Assembly: GCA_948146395.1 (NCBI GenBank)
Contig: OX411557.1
Span: 32,094,077 to 32,158,076 of the forward strand
DNA: 64,000 bases
Source of the DNA: Fragum whitleyi
Taxonomy: Eukaryota; Mollusca; Bivalvia; Cardiida; Cardiidae
Direction: 5' to 3'
The position numbers were made by a program, and so were the translations under genes. Below the pieces are notes generated by a model. It was not told the DNA's origin. It did not search any database and was given only the letters and a program-made list of their open reading frames with translations. Positions 41,851 through 53,810 of this stretch are shown here, piece after piece; position 1 is the stretch's first letter; each line of letters begins with the position of its first letter.

Positions 41851-44454
41851 GACGAGAAGAAATGCGATGCCTGAAAAGTATTTTGATTTTGAATTTATAA
41901 GTTAGCAGACTTTTCAACAGTAATTGATTACCGTGTTTATTCTTACTAGACAAAATATCTTGGAAAATGTCGGGAATTAGCCAAATTTAGACTCTTTTGT
42001 TAATTGAATGACAATATTCAATCAGTCTTACATAGAAAGTTAGATTGCTTGAATCATTATTATGGTATGCAACTATAAAATTCGCTGTCATTTACCAGCA
42101 AAAAAGTCCGAGATGCTCTATAATCGGGTCGATATGGCAACACCAATACCAGAGAGAAGACATGCTACATGAGATACTCCCTGCAGTGAAGAATACAACA
42201 AATCATTTACATGATTGAATTGCTATAGGCTTAGTTGAATTAAGATAATTAGAGAAATATAACTCTGTTAATGTAAAGGGAAGAACATGACTCTTTTTTT
42301 TTTTTGTCATTATTCAGCCTTTTTTTTGAAATATAGTTTTTCTGTGGCATTTTCTCCGATTGTCAACTGGTAGTAAAATACACGGGTACATGATAAAAAC
42401 TTTAATAAATTTAGCCACAAGAACAAAGTTATGATAAATTTACAATCTTTTTTTTTTCTGATGTAGTCTATTTGTTTTGTTTCTTTTCTTTTTTAAGTCG
42501 CCATTTGTCAAAATGGCACACTTATTGCGATTAGCTGGAAGGGTGTATATGGTGATAGTGTACAGGGTGTCTGTATACTGGTTTAGGCAAAGAACTACTT
42601 TTTTCTGGAATTTACTCTATCTCTTTGCACCGGACCCAATGACACCAAAAAGTGGTGAAGACAGTTTAAAAAAAGCAGCTATTTTGTTTGTTTAATGTAA
42701 TACTTTGACTTATATTTTTCCTTTTGAAGATAAACACAATCTTATGAAAACTTCATAATGGATATCTTGATGTCAAAAGTAAATTTGAGTTGCAAAATTA
42801 GTACGCCGATGATTCTACAAATTTTGTTGTCAGGAAAAACATCGTTCTTTGTATTGCACGTTTAATCACTAGGTGAGTAGACAAATTGTTTTGGCTTGTC
42901 CGTCTGTTTTTATTTATTCATCAATCAACGTTGAATTTAACGGAAAACTTCCATCCACATCATTCATTGAGTCTTTCAAAAAACATCGTTCTAGCGATTC
43001 TCAAGCCGTAGCCGTAGGCCGCCATATTGGAAAGATTGACGATTTATACATGTAAACAAAAACGGTACCGCTTTGTATTTCACTTCCACACAAATATTCG
43101 TTCAATTTATTTGATGAATTAATTAGTGCGTGGACAATTTATATAAGAAAAAAATTCTAATAGTGCTTGAGCCAAGGCTTCCATTGGATTGACTTAATTT
43201 TATTTTGTAACCGCTTTTATGATACTACGATTTTGATAATCTAGTACACAATTTTTCAATTCTACACGATATCGGTTTACAGTGAACCGGTCAAGTAAAG
43301 ATATTGTTGATAAGAATTCAAGAGTGCTATTTGCGAACGGAATTAAATTCTGAACATCGATTTCAATTCAGTCAGCTAGGTTTTACTTTCGTTTTGAACT
43401 GAAGTGATAATCTCGTTGTTGTTTTTTCTTCAAAAAATACAATTATTCAGAGGTTGGTGTTAATACTTTGCATATCTGTCCAATTGATTGGACCACTAAC
43501 CGCTTATGTTAATATGAATCGTCTTGATCATTAAAGTTTGAAACAAAAACTAGATCTACATGCACTAATGAACATTATCAGGAATTTGAATCAGGTTTTT
43601 GATTCTCTATGAATAACATCTGACAATTGATACATCTTGAACTGGAAATTGACTTTGGATTTTAATTCTCAGGAGTTTGAAATTGAAATTGAAAAAATGT
43701 TGCTGTTTGGGAAAGGGTTAATATAATATATTTTGTCGACTGCAACTCTTTTCAAATTGTATCACCCTAAAATTTCGCCGTTTGGTGAATTGATGATAAT
43801 CATAAACCTAGGTGCAATAAAACACTAGATGCTCAGAGAGGATGTGGTAATAGTGGTGGAAAAATCGATGTGTAAGTGTTGTGTTCCATCACAATATGAC
43901 ATACTGTTAAAAGTGCTGTAAAACTACATTCGATCAGTCAGATTCTGCTTAGAATCTGCCAAACAGAACCCTTAAATTGATAAAAAAAAAAGGCTTAGCA
44001 TCTGAAATTGATCAGCAACCTGAACAAAAGGAGCTTGTAACTCAGCTGTTTTTAGATCAGTAAGTGCTTGGGGACGAGCTTTTGTGATCTCTTATCATCT
44101 GTTTGCCTGTAAATAATACTGTCGGGTTATTCTTGTCTCAAAATCTGAATTATTGATCACAAATAACCAAAGTTCCAAAATATCATGGTATCATCCTCAT
44201 GGCGACTTTCAGGACCTTCAGTCCTTTGATATATATATTTATTTTTTTTAAACATTTCTTAATCTAATTATGAGTGACTTGTTCACAAATATCGTTGCTG
44301 CATTTGGTTTAGATAATGTGCCGATTTTGTATGCTCTCTAATAGAAAACAAGGATATCCTCTCCGGTTGTATCGATTTTCGTTCTCAGACAAAGAATCCT
44401 ATCAAAATTGTAATCTTTGTAACCAGATATTTGCATTTCCGATACGTAAAGGAG
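41851..44454. other. No recognised gene or element
   Basis: AT-rich, with poly-T at about 42293-42306 and 42448-42459. Frames of 60-72 codons show no motif. Short words ATTCTCAGGAGTTTGAAATT and the like look random. Confidence 0.45.
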
Positions 44455-44700
44455 CATGTGCGTACCATTTCCAATAATTTCATATAATTGGCGCATCGTA
44501 AAGGCTCAGATCAACCTGTGCACAATCCCGCACTATCTAAATAATCTTCACTGTGAGTTTGATTGGTAGCTACAAAACTGTATTTCATGTTCACAGCCAG
44601 AGCATATTTCTAATACACTTTTTGATTTTACATGAAGCTCAATGTCAATCCATTATGCAAATTCTTGGAAATATTACGCACAGACTCAAATGTTTATGAT
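44455..44700. mobile_element. Eroded MITE-2
   Basis: Left end GAGCATGTGCGTACCATTTC then CAATAATTTCATA; right end CTTGGAAATATTACGCACAG then ACTCA. Inside, ATCAACCTGTGCACAATCCC is a remnant of the CACAGGCTGGTCAG block. Non-coding; the 68-codon frame overlapping its right end is incidental. Confidence 0.6.
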
Positions 44701-45224
44701 TGCGTCAGTCAATATTTGTGGAATCTCTTTGATTTTGTAAAAAAAGGGTTAGAGCGTGAATTGAACTTTCTGAATGGCAAAGAGAAGAGACATGCATCAA
44801 AAGCCCGTTTCATACATGATTTATTAATCATAATCTAAATTGCGCATGTACAACTCCTGTAAACTATTTATGCAATGAATCCCTCAGCTTTGTAGAAGCC
44901 TTTTGGGGTGACAAATCACATATGTGTTGCTTTTTTTTTCTTCAGTCAAAGAAAACATTCATGGCGGTTAATCTATTCAGTTTTATTGACCTAATATGAA
45001 TTACAGATAAAGGCGGTTTATATTTCATCAGTAGTAGCTCTTACTCGAAAAACACACGATTATTCTATTTCTTTAATGCAAAATGAGTCAAAATGTGGAC
45101 TTTTCTGGACAAATTTTCTTAAAGCGCGTCAGTGTGCACGTGATTAATACGCATAGTTGTGACGTCACTTTTTTTTAAAAGCCTCTTAGTTAACTTTAGA
45201 AAGGGTGAAAATAATGTACAGTCC
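44701..45224. other. No recognised feature
   Basis: AT-rich; nothing recognised. Confidence 0.35.
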
Positions 45225-45328
45225 GACCGACCAACATTGCAAGTGACGTCATGATTTGTTTATTATTTTATTTGCTGTGAGTTTTTTAAGATTTAATGAA
45301 TAGTAAAAACACTTGATACTCGACAAGG

Positions 45329-45425
45329 GGAAAATAGCTCAGTTAGTCGGCGAGTTCGGACATACGTCTCCGCCCCTTAAAAGTAAAGTGATATTTTTTA
45401 TCGAGGTTCGAACCCCTGTCAGAAA
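45329..45425 (+). pseudogene. tRNA-like sequence with box A and box B
   Basis: Box A-like TAGCTCAGTTAGT and box B GGTTCGAACCC are spaced about 60 bp apart. The ends GACAAGGGG and CCCCTGTC could pair as an acceptor stem. The interval is too long and anticodon-arm pairing is poor, so it reads as a tRNA-derived repeat rather than a working tRNA gene. Confidence 0.5.
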
Positions 45426-45710
45426 ACAATTTTTTTGTAATATTATCTTCTTTTAATGTATTTTCAATATAAAAATAATTAATTCCATTGTTTAAAATTG
45501 GTTCGTTCATTATTTGTTTTTTAAAACATCTTTCATTTTATTCTTCTTTCTTTTTTCTCTACTGATGTGTCAGTATTTCCATATTTTTCTATTTTCAACT
45601 CATACACATGTATCGATAAATATCACAAAAATGATAAACGATTTTTTTTTTTCAAAATTGTTTCGTGTAAAATCGCTTATGCTAATACTATGCATCAAGT
45701 TTTAAATCTT

Positions 45711-45992
45711 GAGCCGCCGTCATACCACAGTCGGTAGGGCGTCGGACTGTCAATCTAGAGGTCCCGGGTACGATTCCCGACGGCGGCATTCATTCTTACC
45801 GACTATTTGTCTCTCACCAATGGGTTCATAATCTTAAAACTATATGAGAAAGCAGCTGGAGGCTTGGAAAGAATGTGATGGTTGTACTGGTGAGAGAAAT
45901 ACTAGGAATCCGTTGTTAGGTGCTCAAGCCGCAGCGATTTAACTGAAATGATGTTGAAGGCGGCGTTAAACTCCATTCTAACAATCAATCAA
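45711..45992 (+). mobile_element. tRNA-Asp-derived SINE, copy 3
   Basis: The head starts GCCGCCG at 45713, with anticodon GTC and the acceptor closed by CGGCGGC; box A is altered (ACCACAGTCGG). The body has CTCACCAATGGGTTCATAAT and GTTAGGTGCTCAAGCCGC. The tail is GGCGTTAAACTCCATTC plus CAAT repeats. The 12-bp direct repeat TTTAAATCTTGA occurs at 45701-45712 and 45993-46004. Clearly older than the 26-kb copy. Confidence 0.92.
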
Positions 45993-46192
45993 TTTAAATC
46001 TTGAATTTATGGAAAAAAAAAACATTCTTTCGTGCCGATACTAACCCATGAAGCACGTTACTTGGACGAAGGCGCGTTACCGACTGCGCTAATTACGACG
46101 GTTATTTTATTGTGAGTTAAATGACAATCTATTTTCAACTTCGCCTTTAAAAAGTAAACAAAAAGTGACGTCACTTGCAATGTAGGGTGGTT

Positions 46193-47253
46193 GATTTATA
46201 CGCGTGGTATATGTGTTTGACAAATCACAGGTTAGGCGGTAAGTTACTCTAATGATAATCTACCGTTATTTCTCGTTAATCCACCGAAAAGCATTAAAGA
46301 AAATATGACATAATAACGTGGTTGAATCTACAACTTTTTTACCAGAACCAATACTGTACATAGCATTTTTAATCTTTCAAGGCCGAAAACCGAATGCAGT
46401 GCTTTCTAAAATTAACGCGATTTTGCTTTGCACCTTTGCTACATATCAACAAAAAGTCACTCTCAGATTATTGTGAAAACATTTTCTGATTATTGTTTTT
46501 TGGATTTTAATGGAAAATAATCAAAATATACATAATATTCAATAAAAGGCAATCATTTAAATGACTTTTACAGGCATCAAAATGGCCCAAATAATGTAAA
46601 ATTGTGTATTTCTAAAATGTTTGCCTTCAGAGACGAAACAAAATATGTAATGTATTACCCTTTAAACATTTGTAATTGGTAATTCAAAACAGCTTCGGTT
46701 TTTGTAGCAGATAGAAAGAGCACATAAAGTACGGGTTATTTCCTTTTGGGAAAGTTTTATGCCTGTTTCTTCTGGAGGAAACTTATTTGACACATTTTCT
46801 TCACAAAACCTCCATTTACAATATCTAACACAATCTTATTCTGCTAAAAATTCTCGTTCATTTAGAATATATACAATTGAATATTGAAAATTGAATAGAC
46901 AAATCTCTGAAAAAGTTTACATTCTTAAATAACACAAGGGTATACTTTGATACTTGACCATTTTTTAACAGAGCGAGGCATTCGTGATGAAAGCTAAATA
47001 TTCGTTAAAAGTTTTAGAAATGTTACCCCGTCTTGCACGTGAACTCTTGTACAAAGAGGGTGAAATTCTAAAGCATTTTTGCATTCTGAACGCAAAAGTT
47101 GATATGGTAACAAGACATCATTTCCAGCATCAGCCTTTTGTCAATTTATTTGTAACAAGGTTACCGGAAACAAAATGAAAGTCGTTGGGCAGATATTTAC
47201 CTAACTCGCGCTTTCTTCTCAAAGAAAGATACGATTCGCTATTTTTAAAAACT
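46193..47253. other. No recognised feature
   Basis: AT-rich; a 64-codon frame at 46984-47178 has no motif. Confidence 0.4.
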
Positions 47254-47694
47254 TACGAGGGTTGTCCGAAAAGTTCGTAGACAACGTCTAGTACATACAA
47301 ACTGTATGTCTATGGCTTTTAAATAGTACACGTAAATATTCAATATAATTCAAAGAGCCGTTATGCAAATTTTAAAGCAGATTCTCTATTAAATAATGAA
47401 ATTATATGGAATTTTGTAAAGGTATGTTAGTTGGTGCGGAGCACCAAATGACGTTGTAACGCAAATATGACGTCGAGGTAAAAATACGACTACTCTAAGT
47501 CGAGTAAAAAAAAAAAATAATACTGTTATCAATCGATGTTTTGAGTACATTTCAACCTACCCGTTGTATTGTATCATGATTATAAAAGAGAAAGCCTTGT
47601 CCACTTTTAGAAAGAGTATGTATTGCTAATAACTAGGGGAAAATTCGAATGCAAAATTTTGCCGCTTTGATTTGCAATTTTTTTACATTGATAT

Positions 47695-47737
47695 CCCCCC
47701 CCCCCCTCTCCCCCCCCCCCCCAAAAAAAAAAAAAAA
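47695..47737. repeat. Poly-C / poly-A simple sequence
   Basis: Twelve C, then TCT, then fourteen C, then fifteen A. Homopolymer lengths may be unreliable. Confidence 0.9.
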
Positions 47738-48139
47738 TCGACCAAATTTCAAGATACCACAAATAAACCATAAATGTTTCAACCACTGCAGGTATCTTCG
47801 ATAAATTAAGGTTTGTGAATCCTGGGTTCCGGTCAGTACTGTAACGTTCGTTTTCTTAAAAGCCATACCCAAAACGCGCAAAACTCATTTGTCTGTATTG
47901 TTCAATTATCTTCATGAATTAAAAAAAAAGCACCTCATCATTTATAGTGTTTATCGACTATCATCTACTCCAACTATTCACAAACCATTGAAGAACAACT
48001 ATTCAACCACTACCAAACTTCGTTATCAAAGCCCTTTTTCATCGAACGGCGTTCGTCACAATGACGTTCCAGCTAAAACGTAGACTTCGCATTAAAGCAG
48101 CTTTGATAAAAACTATTTTAGTACTAGTTACTGAAAATT

Positions 48140-48334
48140 TTAACCTAAAAATACCAAATGTTGAGAAGGATTTGCAATTTGCAATATTGTAGCTGATATA
48201 ATAGGTTTGGGGGTATACCTCCTCGCGTTTCCCAGAGTGTAAAGGATAATACAGATTAGACGCTGCTCCGCCGCAACATCTGACGGCATCATTTTCCGTT
48301 CCATCTCGCGCATCTTTGCTAAAATATTCTTCAT
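48140..48334 (-). pseudogene. Possible mariner transposase N-terminal relic
   Basis: A 64-codon frame containing MREMERKMMPSDVAAEQR and YTLG. The AEQR...I...LG pattern fits the mariner/HTH_48-type start, and position and strand fit the flanking terminal repeats. No catalytic D motifs are found downstream. The call rests on a short pattern only. Confidence 0.35.
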
Positions 48335-48690
48335 TCATTCGAGTATCAATGAAGCGATCACTTTGAAAATTTCACCAATTAAAAGTCATAAATTGGACCC
48401 AATAAATACATGTTGATTACGATATTTTCAAAAGGTCAAACCCTTGAAAAAAATGTTTTAGTATTCAATCATTATCGGTAAATATTTATAATTTCGACGT
48501 GCTCCGGGTACCGGTAGGTAGGGTTGCTAAGGCAACTGTCATATTCATGTCAATAAAAATTTTGAATATTTTTCTTCGGGTATGAAGTAAGTGATAATTA
48601 GGGTAGAGATTAACAGAAGAATTATGAATAAATTGAAAGTAGTAAATGAGAATTTCAGACTGTCTACGAACTTTCCGGACAACCCTCGTA

Positions 48691-49857
48691 CTTCTTGTCA
48701 TTTGTAACATCAACGTTTCACTTTCGACTTATTTCATGAAAGAAACGTCGTGTAAATGACCGAATATCAAATCCTAAAGTCTTGCACTTTATTTAGATAT
48801 ATATTGGTATTAACATTCTAGTCTAATTTACGATTTTATTTAACAGCCTCATATTTAGGAAAGCCTTGGGGAGAAATGTGTAACAGTAAAATACATATGA
48901 GCCTATTGTTGTGTATCCACAAATACACAGATTTCAACTGGTAACATTAATACGGAGCCAGCTAACTTTTTTAACTTTGAGTTTCAGAATATCTTGAATT
49001 ATCCCTTGATTTTGCTGTCTCTTTCGTCGTATATCAAAAATATTACAATCAAATATTTACAGATTGATTTAAGAGTGGTTATTAGAAAGCAAATAATAGC
49101 TTGTCCAGACAAAAAACTTTAAAAGTATTATCATATGATGTATTCTAAAGGTTACAACAGGGAAAGATGCGCAATAGGTTACATAAATTAAGAAAAATAC
49201 CGTCTTTTACGGCGTCTAATACATATTGGATATTTTCTCCGAATATTGAGAAAGACAATTGAAGCCCGGATCAAATCTCGCCGTAAATTAGAAATCTCGT
49301 AGGTCTCCTGGGTAATCAACGAGAGCAGATTTCAATTGATAGTCGATGCACGGAAAATCATAACTATCATTTGTCACGTGTTAGCTTCTTCAACAGAAAA
49401 CAATTTATACAGATTAAAAAAAGGCTATACACATGACGAAATTATTTGCGATTAAAGCGAGGACACCAGAGGTTATTTTTCCCCTCTTTTGTAAAATTGA
49501 ACCATTGAAAATTGTTATCAAGAATAAAATATGAGAAGTTCACTTCGTCACAAATGTGTATTTATGGTAGAGTTTTGGTTAGATGGTGTGTTGATGATAC
49601 AGAAAAGAAATGATAACGGACCCCTTTTTTGTTTCTATGGAAACAATAGCAGACTGTTCGTTTATACTGAGTTCCGGAAGAAAGTGTATACTTTTATTTT
49701 TTAATCTTTATTTCCCTTATTTGTAACAAAGTTTGAGGAACTCTTGTGTGTAATCTTAATTGCATATTCTAAATAGGACCCTTTAGAAACGAGGCATACA
49801 CATCCGGTTTTGATAGATAGATAGATGCCTATTTTGCAGACACATGATCAGCACATA
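48691..49857. other. No recognised feature
   Basis: AT-rich. GATAGATAGATAG occurs at about 49813. No gene recognised. Confidence 0.45.
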
Positions 49858-49905
49858 TGAGCCTGTGCGTGACATTTCCAACAATTTCATATATGTTTGA
49901 GGCAC
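49858..49905. mobile_element. Isolated MITE-2 end
   Basis: TGAGCCTGTGCGTGACATTT then CCAACAATTTCATAT matches the MITE-2 terminus; no partner end is seen nearby. Confidence 0.6.
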
Positions 49906-49959
49906 ACACTTCGAGAAGCCTAGACGACCAATCAATACAATCAGAATGTTCTCTGGCCT

Positions 49960-50045
49960 CCAGTCCTGCGTTCAGGATCACCAAACGGTGCAAACAAATT
50001 TCCAATTATATCCAGCTTTGCACGCGAGCGCACGTGCAAATTAAA
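49960..50045. mobile_element. Foldback element, partial copy
   Basis: CTGCGTTCAGGATCACCAAA, CGGTGCAAACAAATTTCC and CAGCTTTGCACGCGAGCGCA match the left arm and loop of the 33.6-kb foldback. The right arm is cut after GTGCAAATT. Confidence 0.65.
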
Positions 50046-51519
50046 CTGAATTCAATTTAAGAATAATTTTTCATCAACCTTAGGATGAACAAGCACATTT
50101 CTCAAAACGATAAGTTCTTTACCAGCCGAAAAGTATTGAGTACCATGTGCGTTTTTTCTCTGGATATCAATTGTTAATAGTGTCGAGGTATGTCATGCAA
50201 AATTTTGTGATGTAGGGTGGCTAAATTTCTGAGATATTCGAGTTTTGAAAGTGCACGCTTTTCTTTGGAAATGAATTAATATTCATTTGCATACACGACT
50301 TTTAATCAGTGCAAATCCATAACACCCCTACGGTTTATGTTTGTTTGTTTGTTTTTTATTTGTTCGTTTTTTCTAAAATATAAACACGTATCTTTTACGT
50401 GATATACATGATATGATATCCACGAGGCGCTGAGCGAGCGGATAAGAAGGTTTTCGAGTGAAATTATAATTTCATTAGCACTAACTTTTTAATTAACATA
50501 ACTAGCTATATGAGTTGCTGCAAAATTATTTCTCCATAATGCGACAATGTAATGCACACAAAAACCTAATGCAAAACATGACATCTTGGATTTGAAATTG
50601 TTCTTCTTTTCCTTTTTGACGTAACAGGCAATATTATATCCTATTTTGTCTTTTCTGACTTTATCAAAACCTTATCTAGTCAATTTGTATTCTGTGGTGC
50701 TGTTTCTGTCACCTGTTTTTGCCATATTCACTATTTTACCTGCTCGTAAAATTTGCTTAGAAACAATCGGAAAATACACGTATTTACAGATAAGAGGAGG
50801 AAAATACCTATTTCTCTATGTTGTTGATTCACATTTACATCGTCTCGTTAAGACGAGTCCATTTGATACCAAAAACTGTATGGTTTGCGCAATTATCGAA
50901 ATATCCCATTTTAAAATCTAAAAGACCCTCTATTCCTGTAGCCCTGTTCATTGTGATGACACGTTCTAATGCGGGAAAAGAACATGATAATTTTGGAACG
51001 CCCGCTTGTAACAAAAGAATTATTCAAAGGTCCATTGCGAGGTAGGCTATGCAGGAAGGTAAGAAAATAGAAACAAGTTTCCGAAAATGTCCATGCATTG
51101 GGCCATTTTTTTCAAACATCATGATCAATCTGACCAGGGTCAAGACAGAAGTTTTATTTTGTCTTGACGGAGCACACCTATGTCGAGGGGTCAGCGCGAC
51201 TTTGTTCTAAGTGCCTATATATTTATTGGCCCTCACAATAGCTTTGCACTGATCCCTCGGGCGCGCACGGAGAGTATCAAATGTGAGAAATAATCTTTTA
51301 GTACCAGGTCAGACCCTACCCGATTTTCGGCCTTTTTTGTTCTTTGTAAAATTACTCAACTTTTTCACAACACTTCTCTTATATAACACTGCTAAACCAG
51401 GCCAAAAACCGGTCGGCTACAAGTTATTGGGTTGGTTTGAATATACACTAAAACTATCCCTTGGGCTCATGAGAGCTGAAATTAAAGAACTCGTCCTATT
51501 TTGACCAGTGCACCAGCGT
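50046..51519. other. No supported gene
   Basis: Frames of 75-91 codons at 50646-51045 have no recognised domain. GAGGCGCTGAGCGAGCGG near 50424 is a trace of MITE-1. Nothing else is recognised. Confidence 0.4.
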
Positions 51520-51531
51520 TTAGGCAGAAAT

Positions 51532-51810
51532 TGATTGATTGATTGAATGGGGTTTTACGCCGCTTTCAACATTATTTCAGTTATATCGCGGCGGCTGGAG
51601 CACCTAACAATGGATTCCTGGTATTTCTCACGCCAGTACTACCATTACATCCTTTCCTAGCCTCCAGCTACTATCTCACATAGATCTACGATTATCGACC
51701 CATTGGTGAGAGACAAATAGTCGGAAAGAATGAGTGCCGCCGTCGGGGATCGAACCCGTTACCTCTAGTTTGACAGTCCGACGCGCTACCAACTGCACTA
51801 TGACGGCGGC
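51532..51810 (-). mobile_element. tRNA-Asp-derived SINE, young copy 4
   Basis: Minus-strand copy. The tail (TTGATTGATTGATTGAATGG) is at the left and the tRNA-like head at the right, ending GACGGCGGC. The perfect 12-bp duplication TTAGGCAGAAAT flanks it at 51520-51531 and 51811-51822. It differs from the 26-kb copy by two substitutions I can find, one in box A (TAGTGCAG) and one before box B (GGTAACGGG). Body and tail are otherwise identical. Confidence 0.95.
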
Positions 51811-51822
51811 TTAGGCAGAAAT

Positions 51823-52444
51823 ATAGATGATTTAAAGATTGATGTAGTATCATCATAGCTTTTTTTAAACTCTGGTGTCTGTTTCCAATCGCAGGAAAGT
51901 TATGAGGTATCATGTTAGCATGTTTGCCCTGCGCCAATAAAAACTCCCAGTAAAAAATAGTATATCTTAGAACACATTCATATCCACCTACTCATAGGGC
52001 TAAAACTAAATGATTGAAAAATGATTACTCTCTAGTTTGTTGTTGTGTAAAGTAATCATTCATATGGACAGTGTTTCTTAAAGTTGAACTGAAAAAACAT
52101 TCATTTTGTTCTATAAAAGAAAAAACACTCACACCACCGTCTGTTCTATTTCGGAAAATTCTATCGGGTGTTGCCCAACCTTCATGTGTCAGTGTGGCAC
52201 GTTATACCCTGTGTATTATGATGTTTAAATACCATTTCCTAAAATTTCTTAGAATCTCGAAATTTGATATGATCTCCAAGAGAAAACAATAATTTCCTTT
52301 TAGGTTTGATTCGATCGATTTTAATTCCAAGACAGAGAAACCCATCAAAGCTGTTACCCGTTATGTCATATGCCTGCATTTCTGGTCGCATGCTCAACAT
52401 TCGATTGTAAATGCTGAGGAACTATTCCGTTTTAGTAAAGGGTA
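51823..52444. other. No recognised feature
   Basis: AT-rich; short chance frames only. Confidence 0.4.
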
Positions 52445-52887
52445 TACATTTTACTAACATCGTGAAATTGACATTCATTCCGATCAAAACCATTCTAAGT
52501 CGCCCACTCAGCGCTTCATTCATTCATTTCAAACACTCACTCAAGCCGATCAAAATCGTTCAAAAATCTTTAGAAAACATTACGAAATCGGCCAAGACGA
52601 TTGATATTTAATTCAAATCGATCAAATTAATCTACGATTTAACTGGGTGGTGTGGAGTTTAAAGTGTCTAATTGATCCATGAAGACACGCAAACAGAAAA
52701 ATGCGTACATCTTATTAAAGGGTAATAATTAGTGTAACTTATTACTGATTTTGTTCATCTTGAACAAAATTAGCGATATTGTATTACCTCCCTTTGATAA
52801 CACTCAAAACTCGCTCCACACACTAATTCCATTCCAAAATCATTCCAATATCAATCGCCTTGTCAATTTCATATGTTCTTAACTGTA
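52445..52887. mobile_element. MITE-1, nearly complete reverse copy
   Basis: The left end is ACTAACATCGTGAAATTGAC preceded by TACATTTT; the right end is CTTGTCAATTTCATATGTTC then TTAACTGTA. Inside: CACTCAGCGCTTCATTCATT, CATGAAGACACGC, the palindrome TTTTGTTCATCTTGAACAAAA with TTAGCGATATTG, ATTACCTCCCTTTG and AAAACTCGCTCCACACAC. About 443 bp. Confidence 0.85.
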
Positions 52888-52920
52888 CAAGCATTTGGTA
52901 AATTAAACAACATGTAATTG

Positions 52921-52972
52921 TAGGTTTTGTTGTTTTTGTTGTTGTTGTTGATGTTTTTGTTTGTTTGATTGT
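52921..52972. repeat. (GTT)n-rich simple repeat
   Basis: GTTTTTGTTGTTGTTGTTGA and further GTTTTTGTTTGTTTG. Confidence 0.85.
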
Positions 52973-53294
52973 TTAAGTAACTATCTATCTTAGACAAACA
53001 GAATCTAAAATCGAAACAGACTTTGTTTTGTGTCTGATATAAGACATAAAACTGCAATGATACCCTGGAGATTTTAGATTTACTTTGATTCTCAAATAAT
53101 TCAATTGTGTCTTACCGACAGAAACCCCTATGGAATAAGTGGTTTACTGGAAACCATCTTTTTTTTCTACAGGAGAACAAAAAAATATATTACATCAATT
53201 ATCTCCATTTTGTGATACACTTGTAATAAGATGATACCCTTAAGATACAAAAAGTCGAGTTGTTGTAATTACCTTGTAGCTATCAGAGAAGCAA

Positions 53295-53429
53295 CGAATT
53301 CGGGATGACAAAACGGTACAAACTGTTTGTCAATAATTCTCCACTTTGCACGTGCACTTGAATGCAAAGTGAGATAAAACTTGCCAACAGTTTGCACTGT
53401 TTTGTCACGCTAAACGCAATGCTGGCTTA
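53295..53429. mobile_element. Foldback element, diverged complete copy
   Basis: Left arm: TGACAAAACGGTACAAACTG and CCACTTTGCACGTGCAC. Right arm: AATGCAAAGTGAGATAAAAC and CAGTTTGCACTGTTTTGTCA. Same layout as 33551-33680, ending AACGCAATGCTGGC. Confidence 0.7.
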
Positions 53430-53810
53430 GGTGTCGGTTAAGGAATTGGTGTTGGATACATTTTTCAGATAATAGAGCACAAATGTTCACAATCAAATAG
53501 TTATCCATACTACAAAAGAAGGATCACTCTAAGAATTGTTTTGTTAAAATTTTGCCATATCTGCATGGATCTTTCACTATCAGGGATATTCAGTCGATCA
53601 AGGTATTGTTGTAATCTTGCGTTTAATAATAGACTAACCATGCAAATAGCAAAAGTGCATTTTGATGACTCCGTGATCTACATTGGTGATTTACTATTAT
53701 ACATACATTTATCTAAACATTTTATGGCTAAGATATTTGTCTTCACAAAATGAATTTTTATAGAATTATGTCGTCCCCTCAAAGTATTTCAAATTGACAA
53801 TGCAATAAAA
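53430..53810. other. No recognised feature
   Basis: AT-rich; a 70-codon frame has no motif. Confidence 0.35.

Larger units (their letters stand above)
45225..46192. mobile_element. Diverged inverted-repeat element with tRNA-like sequence at both ends
   Basis: CCAACATTGCAAGTGACGTC at about 45230 is mirrored by GACGTCACTTGCAATGTAGG at about 46166. Inward from the left lies a tRNA-like stretch (45335-45425: TAGCTCAGTTAGTCGG, GAGGTTCGAACCCC). Inward from the right, on the minus strand, lies TTAGCGCAGTCGGTAACGCG (about 46080). The middle is occupied by a later SINE (45711-45992). Either a foldback element or two head-out tRNA-related retroposons. No coding. Confidence 0.5.
47254..48690 (-). mobile_element. 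Mariner-type element with near-identical 30-bp ends
   Basis: TACGAGGGTTGTCCGAAAAG then TTCGTAGACA (47254-47283) is matched in reverse complement at 48661-48690 with one mismatch. TA at both ends and the 1,437-bp length are typical of mariner elements. On the minus strand, codons near 48290-48230 read SDVAAEQRLICIILYTLG, resembling the N-terminal helix-turn-helix start of mariner transposases (EQR..IKF...LG). The rest of the interior is not recognisable and holds a C/A homopolymer block at 47695-47737. So this is either a heavily decayed mariner or one whose core was replaced. Confidence 0.7.

Noticed and set aside
51692..51937. 81-codon minus-strand frame
   Set aside because: It runs through the SINE head and tRNA-like sequence; no protein family.
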